DNA of 64,000 bases from Bacteroidota bacterium (GTDB lineage Bacteria > Bacteroidota > Bacteroidia > Flavobacteriales_F > PHOS-HE28): contig JAEZAU010000233.1 of assembly GCA_023430325.1 (NCBI GenBank), forward strand, positions 17,806 through 81,805, written 5' to 3'. Below, one piece after another: positions 16,635-25,900 of the stretch. Each line of letters opens with the position of its first letter. The first letter of the stretch is position 1. The notes beneath the pieces are model-generated. The model did not search any database and had not been told where the DNA came from. It saw only the letters and a list, made by a program, of their open reading frames with translations. A program made the position numbers and the translations under genes.

Positions 16635-19532
16635 ATGGCCGAAAATGAGGGTGGCATCACCGCCGAAGCCACAGCTGACGTGGCATTGCAGTCAGAAGCA
16701 ACACCGATATCCCCCGCTGTGGACAAGCGGCTTTTCCTGCTTGATGCATATGCCCTGATCTACCGCGCGTACTTCAGCTTCATAAAAGCACCGCGGGTCA
16801 ACAGCAACAGGCTCAATACCAGTGCGGCCTTCGGCTTCACGCTGGCCCTGCTCGATCTGATCAAGCGCGAGAAGCCTACCCACATGGCGGTGGTCTTCGA
16901 TTGTGCTGGACCTACGGATCGGCACAGTGCTCTGGTGGAATACAAGGCGAACCGTCAGGAGATGCCTGATGACATCCGCAGCAACCTTCCTTACATCCGC
17001 CGCATAGTCGAGGCCTTCAAGATCCCGATCCTCGAATGTGAAGGATATGAAGCGGATGATGTGATCGGTACTCTTGCGAAAAAGGCCGAGAAAGAGAGTT
17101 ACATTACTTACATGGTGACGCCCGATAAGGATTTCGGGCAACTCGTCTCCGACAAGGTCCTGATCTATAAACCCGGCCGCCAGGGATCACCACCCGAAGT
17201 GCTTGGCGTAAAGGAAGTCTGCGATCGCTGGGGGCTTGAACGGCCTGAGCAGGTGGCCGACATTCTCGGATTGATGGGCGATTCCGTGGATAATATTCCA
17301 GGCATCCCCGGGATCGGCGAAAAGACGGCGATAAAGCTGGTGCAACAGTTCGGAAGCCTGGAAGAAGTGATCGCAAAGGCCGATCAATTGAAAGGCAAGC
17401 AACAGGAGAACGTGAAGCAATTCGCGGTACAAGGCATCCTTTCCAAGCAATTAGCCACCATACTGATCGATGCACCCGTTGAACTGGACCATGATTCCCT
17501 GTTGCTGGAGCCCCCCGATAAGGAAAAAGTGCTGGAGGTCTTCAGTGAACTGGAATTCCGCCAGCTTACGCGCACCGTCCTTGGTGAAGATGCCGCAGTA
17601 CTTGGCAATGCGGCCATGCCGGCGGAAGCAGCGCCAAAGCGAAAGACCACCAACACATCGGATCAGATCGACCTTTTCGGCGATGATACTGAAGCACCGG
17701 AGATCAAGGCCGTCGATCTGGCTACGATCCATACAGTACAGCATGAATACAGGATCCTGCGAACGGCTGAAGAGCACCAGCAACTCGCGGATCTACTGGC
17801 CCGGCAAAGTTGTTTCTGTTTCGACACGGAGACCGATGACCTGGACCTGCGCCGCTCTTCGACCGTAGGCCTGTCATTCTCCTTCAAGCCGCATCAGGCC
17901 TATTACATTCCAGTTCCTGCGGAGAAGGAGGAAGCCCAGGTCATCGTGGACCGATTCCGATCGGTGTTCGAAGATCCATCCATCCAGAAAGTCGCCCAGA
18001 ACCTGAAGTACGATCTGCTTGTTCTGCTGAAACACGGCATTCGGGTTCAAGGTCACTTGCACGATACCATGATCGCGCATTATCTGCTTCAACCGGAATT
18101 GCGCCATAACATGGACTACATGTCGGAAACAGTGCTGAAATACCGGCCGATCCCGATCACCGAACTGATCGGCACCAATGTGCGCACTCAGAGATCGCTG
18201 AGGGATCTGCCGATGGAACAAGTGGCGGATTACGCTGCGGAAGATGCTGATGTGACCTGGCAATTGCATGAGAAATTCCAGCCCCGTTTGAAGGATGATG
18301 GGTTGAAGCGACTGTATGAAGAGGTGGAGATGCCGCTCGTTCGTGTGCTTACGGACATGGAAGAGGAAGGGATCCGGTTGGATGTGCCTGCCATGAAAGC
18401 CTTCAGCGAAGAATTGGCGCAGGATATATCGTCACTGGAAAAACAGATCCATGATCATTGCTGCGCGCAGTTCAACATTGATTCACCCAAGCAATTGGGC
18501 GACATCCTTTTTGAGACGCTCAAGATCTCGGAGAAACCCAAAAAGACACGAACAGGTCAATACCAGACGAGTGAAGATGTTCTGACGGAGCTGGCCGATG
18601 CACATCCGGTGATCCCATTGATCCTGGACTATCGCAGCCTGCGCAAATTGAAAGGCACTTACGTGGATCCACTTCCGACAATGGTCGACAAGCGTACAGG
18701 CCGCATACATACTCATTACCGCCAGGCGGTCGCTGCGACTGGCCGTTTGAGCAGCGAGGATCCGAACCTGCAGAACATCCCAATCCGCACCGAAAAAGGC
18801 CGCGAGATCCGCAAGGCATTCGTACCCCGGGATGAGAACCATCTGCTATTAAGCGCAGATTACAGCCAGATCGAGCTTCGCGTCATTGCCCATATGAGCG
18901 GAGATGAGGGCCTGCAGGAAGCATTCGGCCAGGGCATGGACATCCATGCGGCCACAGCGGCCAAGGTGTTCAAGGTGGATGCATCCGAAGTGGATCGCGC
19001 CCAACGCAGCAAGGCCAAGGCAGTGAACTTCGGTATCGCTTATGGCCAGGGGGCTTTCGGTCTCAGCCAGGTGCTGAAGATCCCACGCTCAGAAGCCAAA
19101 CAGATCATCGACGACTATTTCGCTCAATTCCCCGGTGTGCGCAGATATATGGAAACACAGATCGGCTTTGCGCGCACACATGGATATGTGAAGACTATGC
19201 TCGATCGGCGCCGCTACCTCCCCGACATCAATTCAGCTAATGCGACCGTACGGGCTTCCGCTGAACGCGTGGCGATCAATGCGCCCATGCAGGGAACGGC
19301 AGCAGATATCATCAAGCTGGCCATGGTGAGGATACATGAGCAAATGACACGTGAAAAGCTGAAGAGCAAGCTTTTGCTGCAAGTGCATGACGAATTGGTC
19401 TTCGATGTGGAACTTTCAGAAGCGGATCACGTAAAGACCTTGGTAAGGGAGCATATGGAGAATGCCCTGCCATTGGATGTACCGCTCGTTGTTGACATGC
19501 AGTTGGGGAAAAACTGGCTGGAAGCACACTGA
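16635..19532 (+). CDS. polA: DNA polymerase I
   Basis: A 965-residue repair and replication polymerase with all three activities. The 5'-3' exonuclease domain (about 35-320) has LDAYALIYRAYF and EADDVIGTLA; the 3'-5' exonuclease domain (about 390-570) keeps Asp397 and Glu399 in FDTETDD, so proofreading should be intact; the polymerase domain (about 600-965) has motif A DYSQIELR (Asp742), motif B RSKAKAVNFGIAYG and motif C VHDELVFD (His918-Asp919-Glu920). The first ATG after a -7 box is used. The next gene is a lipoprotein 46 nt downstream, separated by a weak hairpin. Confidence 0.98.
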   Translation: MAENEGGITAEATADVALQSEATPISPAVDKRLFLLDAYALIYRAYFSFIKAPRVNSNRLNTSAAFGFTLALLDLIKREKPTHMAVVFDCAGPTDRHSALVEYKANRQEMPDDIRSNLPYIRRIVEAFKIPILECEGYEADDVIGTLAKKAEKESYITYMVTPDKDFGQLVSDKVLIYKPGRQGSPPEVLGVKEVCDRWGLERPEQVADILGLMGDSVDNIPGIPGIGEKTAIKLVQQFGSLEEVIAKADQLKGKQQENVKQFAVQGILSKQLATILIDAPVELDHDSLLLEPPDKEKVLEVFSELEFRQLTRTVLGEDAAVLGNAAMPAEAAPKRKTTNTSDQIDLFGDDTEAPEIKAVDLATIHTVQHEYRILRTAEEHQQLADLLARQSCFCFDTETDDLDLRRSSTVGLSFSFKPHQAYYIPVPAEKEEAQVIVDRFRSVFEDPSIQKVAQNLKYDLLVLLKHGIRVQGHLHDTMIAHYLLQPELRHNMDYMSETVLKYRPIPITELIGTNVRTQRSLRDLPMEQVADYAAEDADVTWQLHEKFQPRLKDDGLKRLYEEVEMPLVRVLTDMEEEGIRLDVPAMKAFSEELAQDISSLEKQIHDHCCAQFNIDSPKQLGDILFETLKISEKPKKTRTGQYQTSEDVLTELADAHPVIPLILDYRSLRKLKGTYVDPLPTMVDKRTGRIHTHYRQAVAATGRLSSEDPNLQNIPIRTEKGREIRKAFVPRDENHLLLSADYSQIELRVIAHMSGDEGLQEAFGQGMDIHAATAAKVFKVDASEVDRAQRSKAKAVNFGIAYGQGAFGLSQVLKIPRSEAKQIIDDYFAQFPGVRRYMETQIGFARTHGYVKTMLDRRRYLPDINSANATVRASAERVAINAPMQGTAADIIKLAMVRIHEQMTREKLKSKLLLQVHDELVFDVELSEADHVKTLVREHMENALPLDVPLVVDMQLGKNWLEAH

Positions 19533-19533
19533 C

Positions 19534-19558
19534 GGTCCAGCGGCAGGGGTGGACCTTT
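19534..19558 (+). terminator. weak hairpin after polA
   Basis: GGTCCA and TGGACC arms of 6 nt with a 10-nt loop, then only three T. It could be a weak intrinsic terminator. Confidence 0.3.
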
Positions 19559-19578
19559 ACACCACTCCCGATCCGAAA

Positions 19579-20469
19579 ATGACCGTGATCCCTTTCAACC
19601 ACTTGCTCCTGCTTCTCGCAGTGGCCCTGCTAACTTCCTGTGGTGGCACGCAACCGCAACAGGAGCCTCTGATCGTGGATCAGCAGGACACGATCGTGCA
19701 GAATACGCGGCTGCAGAAGACCAGGAAGATCTTCTACAACATTCCATCGCCGATGGAGACCGCCGCGCTGCTGAAAAAAGCGGGAGCCAAATACAACAAC
19801 AAGATCCTTAATGATGTAAAGACCGTGGATCGGTACACGGCCGCCAGCAGCCAGGCGCTCAATCTTGGCGTTTATGGTGCAGACCTGAGCTATGCCAGCG
19901 TATTCAACCAGACGCAGGAAAGCATGTTCTACACGGCTGCAACGCAGAAGCTGGCCGACCGGCTGGGGCTCACGAACGCCTTCGACCAGAATACGCTGGA
20001 CCGGATGGAGAAGAACATGAACGATCGGGACTCCCTGCTGAACATCATCAGCGAGACCTATTGGAACATGGATGCCTACCTCAAGGAGAACGATCGGGCG
20101 GATATCAGCGCGCTCATGATCGCCGGCGGATGGATCGAAGGTCTCTATATCGCGACACAGGTGGCAGGCACCAACAGCTCCCCGGAGCTACTCCAACGCA
20201 TCGCGGAACAAAAACTATCCCTGAAAGATCTCATCGCATTGATCGACACGTACACTTCTGACGATGCGACATTGAAGACGACGCGCGCCGATCTGATCTC
20301 CCTGCTGGATCTTTTCGCCAACGTACAGCCCGGCAGTAGCGGGAATATGACCCAGGAGAACGGTGTAACAGTGATCGGCGGTGGAGGTACGGCCGCCACC
20401 ATGACCAGGGAGCAGTTTGCACCCATTGCGGCACGCACCGCAGAGATCCGCAACAAGATCATTAATTGA
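19579..20469 (+). CDS. conserved Bacteroidota lipoprotein, unknown function
   Basis: 296 residues with a lipoprotein signal (LLLLLAVALLTSC, lipid Cys21). The rest is mostly helical, with YNIPSPMETAALLKKAGAKYN near the N-terminus and Asp/Leu-rich helices after it. I chose ATG 19579 because it directly precedes the signal; the open frame further upstream overlaps polA. The small secreted protein gene starts 5 nt downstream, so the two are probably cotranscribed. I do not recognise a functional domain. Confidence 0.75.
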   Translation: MTVIPFNHLLLLLAVALLTSCGGTQPQQEPLIVDQQDTIVQNTRLQKTRKIFYNIPSPMETAALLKKAGAKYNNKILNDVKTVDRYTAASSQALNLGVYGADLSYASVFNQTQESMFYTAATQKLADRLGLTNAFDQNTLDRMEKNMNDRDSLLNIISETYWNMDAYLKENDRADISALMIAGGWIEGLYIATQVAGTNSSPELLQRIAEQKLSLKDLIALIDTYTSDDATLKTTRADLISLLDLFANVQPGSSGNMTQENGVTVIGGGGTAATMTREQFAPIAARTAEIRNKIIN

Positions 20470-20474
20470 CAGGC

Positions 20475-20915
20475 ATGCAGATGCAACGTTCCATAGCCGC
20501 AAAGCTCATCCTCCCGTTCCTGCTCATGCTGGTGACAGCGGGCGTGCATGCACAATGCCGGAGCTTCGCGAAGAACAAATGCGTTCCGCAACTGGCGCCG
20601 TACAAGTTCAACGAATCATTCAATGCCGCACAACTCTCCCCCGGCGATGAAGCTGAGGTGAACCTTACGTTCTATAGCGGCCAGGAGTACCGCGTCCTGG
20701 TGTGCTCCCACCCCATCCTGGGTCCGGTGAATTGGAAACTCGTGGACCAGAACAACAAGGCGGTCTTTGAAAGCCTCGCCACCGAACCCAAGGATTTCTT
20801 CGATCTGAAGGCCGCAAGTACCACGCAGATGAAGGTGGTGGTGTGGGTGCCTGAGAAAGAGACCACCATGATGCACGTAGGTTGCGTGGGCATCCTCGTG
20901 GGCTTCAAGGAGTGA
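20475..20915 (+). CDS. small secreted protein, unknown function
   Basis: 146 residues with a signal peptide (MQMQRSIAAKLILPFLLMLV, cleavage near Ala26). The mature part has a beta-rich pattern with KFNESFNAAQLSPGDEAEV, YSGQEYRVLVC and WKLVDQNNK, and six Cys including one at the mature N-terminus. ATG at 20475 is preferred to a TTG that overlaps the preceding stop codon. It follows the lipoprotein gene and is followed by a terminator, so the two genes form a small envelope operon. No named family recognised. Confidence 0.7.
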   Translation: MQMQRSIAAKLILPFLLMLVTAGVHAQCRSFAKNKCVPQLAPYKFNESFNAAQLSPGDEAEVNLTFYSGQEYRVLVCSHPILGPVNWKLVDQNNKAVFESLATEPKDFFDLKAASTTQMKVVVWVPEKETTMMHVGCVGILVGFKE

Positions 20916-20934
20916 ACCGATCCGTCATTTTGTG

Positions 20935-20960
20935 AAAGGTCCTTTATCAGGACCTTTTTC
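20935..20960 (+). terminator. intrinsic terminator
   Basis: Arms AAAGGTCC (20935-20942) and GGACCTTT (20950-20957) with a 7-nt loop and a T-run. It ends the lipoprotein/secreted-protein pair. Confidence 0.8.
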
Positions 20961-20980
20961 ATTCCATTACTTTCCGTGAA

Positions 20981-20988
20981 TAGCTTCG
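20981..20988 (+). promoter_or_regulatory. -7 box immediately upstream of the aminotransferase gene
   Basis: TAGCTTCG, 4 nt before ATG 20993. Same geometry as polA and several other genes in the window. Confidence 0.45.
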
Positions 20989-20992
20989 GCTC

Positions 20993-22156
20993 ATGGATCA
21001 TCGACTGGCAGAGCGTTCCGCCCAGGACAAATTGCCGCATGTAGGGACCACCATCTTTTCCGTGATGAGTGCGCTGGCCACAGAGACCGGCGCCATCAAC
21101 CTGTCGCAGGGCTTTCCTGACTTCCCGCTGGATCGGAAACTTATCGATCTGGTACATGAAGCAATGGTCCGGGGTCACGACCAATATGCACCGATGCCAG
21201 GTCTGCAGGCGTTGCGTGAAGCGATCTCTCGTAAAGTGGCCAGGACCCGTGGCGTCAAGATCGACCCTGACTCCGAGATCACGGTAACAGCCGGTGGAAC
21301 ACAGGCGATCTTTACTGCACTTGCAGTTACCGTACACAAGGGTGATGAAGTGATCATCCTCGATCCGGCATACGATTGTTATGCGCCAACGGTTGAACTT
21401 TTCGGAGGAATTCCGGTCCACGTACCGCTCGATCGGGACATGAAGCTCGATACACAACGCCTGGAAGCGGCTATTACACCCATAACGCGTGTGCTGATGA
21501 TCAACACTCCGCACAATCCCGGTGGTCGCATCTTGCGTGATACTGACATGCACGATATCGAACGGATGCTACGCGATACGGACATCATGCTGATCAGCGA
21601 TGAAGTCTACGAGCACATCATCTTCGATGGTGAAGAACATCGATCGGCCATGCTCTATCCAGGTCTTAAGGAACGGGCATTCATCATCTACAGTTTCGGC
21701 AAGACGTTCCATGCCACCGGCTGGAAACTAGGATATGCAGTGGCACCTGCCGGTCTGATGAAGCTATTCCGGAAAGTTCATCAATTCAATGTTTTCAGTG
21801 TGAACACTCCTATGCAACATGCGCTCGCGAAATACCTTGAAGATCCTTCACCGTATGAACAGCTTTCCTCATTCTATCAATTGAAACGGGATCATTTTCT
21901 CCGCGGCCTGAAGACATCGCGCTTCAGACCACTTCCTTGTGAGGGTTCCTATTTCATGGTGGCCGACTATTCTTCCATCAGTGATCTTGATGATCTTTCA
22001 TTTGCGCGATGGATGGCTCACGAGCATAAGGTGGCGGCCATACCGCTCTCACCTTTCTATAAGGTGCCGCCAGATGATCTGAAACTTGTAAGATTCTGTT
22101 TCGCCAAGCAGGAGAGCACGTTGAACAACGCTATGGAAAGGCTATGCGCGATCTGA
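20993..22156 (+). CDS. methionine/glutamine (YbdL/GTK-type) aminotransferase
   Basis: A 387-residue class I PLP enzyme. NLSQGFPDFP at the N-terminus, NTPHNPGG at 171-178, DEVYEH at 203-208 and the PLP lysine Lys237 in YSFGKTFHATGWK are all present. The first block is typical of methionine aminotransferases (YbdL) and glutamine transaminase K, which transfer the amino group of methionine or glutamine to 2-oxo acids. The omega-amidase gene overlaps its 3' end by 13 nt. This supports the role: that enzyme removes the 2-oxoglutaramate formed from glutamine and makes the reaction irreversible. Confidence 0.9.
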   Translation: MDHRLAERSAQDKLPHVGTTIFSVMSALATETGAINLSQGFPDFPLDRKLIDLVHEAMVRGHDQYAPMPGLQALREAISRKVARTRGVKIDPDSEITVTAGGTQAIFTALAVTVHKGDEVIILDPAYDCYAPTVELFGGIPVHVPLDRDMKLDTQRLEAAITPITRVLMINTPHNPGGRILRDTDMHDIERMLRDTDIMLISDEVYEHIIFDGEEHRSAMLYPGLKERAFIIYSFGKTFHATGWKLGYAVAPAGLMKLFRKVHQFNVFSVNTPMQHALAKYLEDPSPYEQLSSFYQLKRDHFLRGLKTSRFRPLPCEGSYFMVADYSSISDLDDLSFARWMAHEHKVAAIPLSPFYKVPPDDLKLVRFCFAKQESTLNNAMERLCAI

Positions 22157-22920
22157 GAGTAACGCTTGTGCAGACCATGTTGCATTGGGAGGATGCTTCG
22201 GCGAACCGCGATATGTTCACCGAAAAGCTGGCATCGATCGGAGCCACTGACCTTATCGTGCTTCCTGAAATGTTCAACACGGGTTTCACCATGGAAAGTG
22301 AACTCTTCGCTGAGACCATGGATGGGCCCACCGTGGAGTGGATGCGAGGGACGGCGAAGAAGCAGGGTGCGGCCATCTACGGCAGCGCGATCATCAAGGA
22401 AGGCGGCAGTTGTTACAACCGCGGGATCTTTGTCATGCCGGACGGAATGATCGTTCATTATGATAAACGACATCTCTTTCGCATGGCCGGTGAGCACATG
22501 CACTATTCAGCCGGATGGGAGCGCGTTGTGGTGGATCTGAACGGCTGGAAGATCCTGTTACAGGTATGTTACGATCTGCGTTTTCCGGTATTCAGCCGCA
22601 ACAGGAACGACTATGACCTGGTGATCTATGTGGCCAACTGGCCCGAAGCACGGCGCCACGCCTGGAGCAGCTTGTTGATCGCCCGGGCGATCGAGAATCT
22701 ATCCTACTGCGTAGGTGTGAACCGCGTGGGCATGGATGGAAAAGGCATCCACTATACCGGTGATAGCGTGGTCATCGATCCCAGGGGATCGGTCATCGGA
22801 TCTTGCGGAACAGCCACGGAATGCATCATGCAGACCACGCTCTCCCATTCCGGTATTCTGGAGTACCGGAAGAAATTCCCTGCGCATCTTGATGCAGATG
22901 ATCTCTCGCTGCACATCTAA
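22144..22920 (+). CDS. omega-amidase (YafV/Nit2-like nitrilase superfamily)
   Basis: A 258-residue carbon-nitrogen hydrolase with the catalytic triad Glu42 (LPEMF), Lys108 (YDKRHLF) and Cys142 (QVCYDLRFP). It would hydrolyse 2-oxoglutaramate or 2-oxosuccinamate to the dicarboxylic acid and ammonia. It overlaps the aminotransferase gene by 13 nt, so the two proteins should be made together; the glutamine transaminase/omega-amidase couple is known in other organisms. Its TAA stop overlaps the stop of the convergent 1658-residue gene by 4 nt, leaving no space for a terminator. Confidence 0.92.
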   Translation: MRDLRVTLVQTMLHWEDASANRDMFTEKLASIGATDLIVLPEMFNTGFTMESELFAETMDGPTVEWMRGTAKKQGAAIYGSAIIKEGGSCYNRGIFVMPDGMIVHYDKRHLFRMAGEHMHYSAGWERVVVDLNGWKILLQVCYDLRFPVFSRNRNDYDLVIYVANWPEARRHAWSSLLIARAIENLSYCVGVNRVGMDGKGIHYTGDSVVIDPRGSVIGSCGTATECIMQTTLSHSGILEYRKKFPAHLDADDLSLHI

Positions 22921-25900
22921 CGCAGCACCTGCACATGCCCGATCTGCTCCTGTTCCATACCGAGCACACCTGAACCATCGCTGAAGCGATAGCTCAATCG
23001 CCAGACATATGTATCGTCAGGTACGTTCTCGCCCAGATATGTACCATCCCAGCCTGCTGAAAGATCCTCGGTGTAGTACATCAATATGCCCCAGCGATCG
23101 AAGATCGAAAGCTGAGCCTTGGCGATGTTCCTGCCCACCGGCATGAACCGATCGTTCAATCCATCACCGTTCGGGGTGAACGTGTTCGGCGCAAAAATGG
23201 TGGAAGGACAATACTCCATCACTTCGATCGAAGCAGTGCGGCCGCAGCCGAAAGCATTCGTGATCTCAACGGTGTACTCACCGATCTCGTAGGCCCTTAT
23301 GATCTGTGTAACCTCACCGCTGGACCACAGATATGTACTTCCAGTATTCTCAGCATCCAGTTCCACATAACGCGGCTCTTCATCAAGACAGACCTGGATC
23401 TTGTCCCGAGACAATGGTACTGGGCGCGGGTTGAAATGGACGCTGACCATATCGGATACTTCGCAATATCCATTATCCACCACCACGGAATATGTGCCTG
23501 CAACGGTAACAGGAATGGCACTTGTGACGGCCCCGGTGCTCCATTGATAAGTGCATTGTGGTTGCGCCGCGGAAAGAACGATCTGTTGACCTTCACACAA
23601 GACCGTATCAGCACCAAGCTCCACCACCGGAGGTGATACGAAAAGGACGTCCGCATCCATGGTCCTGCTACAGCCGGTCTCTCCGGTAACGACCACCGAA
23701 TACCCACCGCTCGCATTGACCACGATCGATCGTGATCCAGAGCCCGTGGACCATTGATAGCTCGATCCCTCATTGCCGGCATCCAGCGTTACAACGGTCC
23801 CCTGACATACAGTGACATCGTTCAGCACATCGATCGGTGCAGGGATCACTGTAATAGAGATCGCATCGAATGCAGAACAATGACCATTGCTTACCGTGAC
23901 ACCATAAATGCCTGAAGTACTCACTTGGATCGATGAACTGGTGGCCTGGTTGGTCCACTCATGAACCGCCCCGGGATTCCCGGCATTCAACACGATCGGC
24001 GAGCCTTCGCATATGGATGTGTCATTGCCCAGTGATACGGTTAGCTCCGGCATCAGTTGAACGAACGCATCATACGTAGCACTACAATTCTGCGGCGTGG
24101 TGATGGTAACGCTGTACGGTCCTGATGAAAGAGGTTGAATGGTCTGTGTCTGTGCCCCGTTGTTCCACAAGAAAGTGCTTCCAGCATTTCCGGCATCGAG
24201 TGTTGGCGGATCAGTGATGCACACTGTCACATCCTCCAGCAGATCCTGTGGCACTGCATTGAACGCGACGTTCACCGCATCTGTAGCTGAACAATTGTTC
24301 GCGTTTGTGACCGTGACCTGGTACGTCCCACTGGTGGTCACGGTGATGTTCTGTGTCTGCGCACCCGTATTCCAAATGGATCCGGCGCCATTGTTCCCCG
24401 CATCCAACACATGCGTCAATGCACCACACAACTGTACATCAGGCCCCAGGTCAACGACAGGCAATGGATGAAGAGTGACATTATAAGCGGTCATCACCTG
24501 GCAACCCTGAATGCTCGTCATGGTCAACGTATGTATGCCGCTAACGACCGGAACTATCGAGGAGGTCATCTCACCGGTGCTCCATGAATATTGAGCGGCC
24601 TGAACGGGAGCTGTCAGCGTAGGCGGCGAATCTGCACAGGACGCCGCATCGATCATCGATGGTACGTTCTCATAGACCTTGGTGACCAGCACCTGGTCGC
24701 TCACTGAGCATCCATTCACATCTGTGACCACCACTGTATACGTTGCTGTTACATCGGCCAGGATGGTCGGTGACGCGATCAACGCGCTGTTCAAGTTGGC
24801 AGCCGGCGTCCATTGATAGGTCGCATTCGGAACGTTGTGCTGAACACTCAACTGATGGCCAAGTGGTGAACACAGCACCAGGTCGGGGCCGGCGCTGGCG
24901 CTGTAACCAGTAGTGACATCTATCGTGATGCTCTCGCTGAGCGAACATCCTGAAGCCGGATCGGTCACGGTACAGATATAGGTGGTGGTCTGAAAAGGAG
25001 TTGCGATCGGTGATGGTGAGGCTGAATTGTTCAATGTGGAGCCATTGCTCCATGAATAGATGAGCCCAGTGCCGCCCGATGCACTCGCATTCAACTGTAC
25101 TTGTTGACCCTGGCAGATCTGCTGGTCCGAAGCGGAGATCGACAGATCGAGCAATTGACCTACTGTGATGGTCAGTTGGGCCGAAGCCGAACAACCCGCA
25201 TCCGTAATGGCGTTCACCGTGTACGTGGTGGTGCTGGCAGGGGTGGCCACAGGGTCGGCGACCGATGGATCGTTCAAGGAACCGTCATTGGGCATCCAGG
25301 TAAAGGACGCAGGAACATTTGGCGATACTACGGCTGATAATTGAACGCCTGCCACGGCGCAGGAGGTGGTATCTGCCGGAACTTGCAGGGTGATGGATGG
25401 ATCTACCGTCACATGCACGGAGTCCGTATACACGCAACCAGCTAAAGGATCCGTGGCGCTCAGAACATACCACCCGCTGGAAGCCGGAGTCACCGCTGAT
25501 CCCGGAGCGTTCGGTGCAACCACGGAAGGGTTCCATTGGTAGGTGGCATAGAGATCATCGTACCGGGCCAGAATGAAGTCATCCACCGCCCAATTGTCAT
25601 GGCCTGCTCCGGAATGTGTCAACTGGCGAAGCCTGAACATGGTGTTATTGTTCTGGGCCGCTGCCGGGATCGCGATATCCAGAAACGTGAAAGCCGGATA
25701 CATGCTTTCATTGAACGTCTGGATCACGCTCCATGAAAAACCATTGCTCGTGGAATATTCCAGTACCACGTTCTCACCCGGATCTGCATCATCGCATGGC
25801 GATGCCCCATTAGCTATCTTCAGTTCGAACTGGATCCTGCCACCGTTGGTGGTATTGAAGTTCGATGTCTGTGCCGAACGTTGACCGGCGCCATTGAAGT

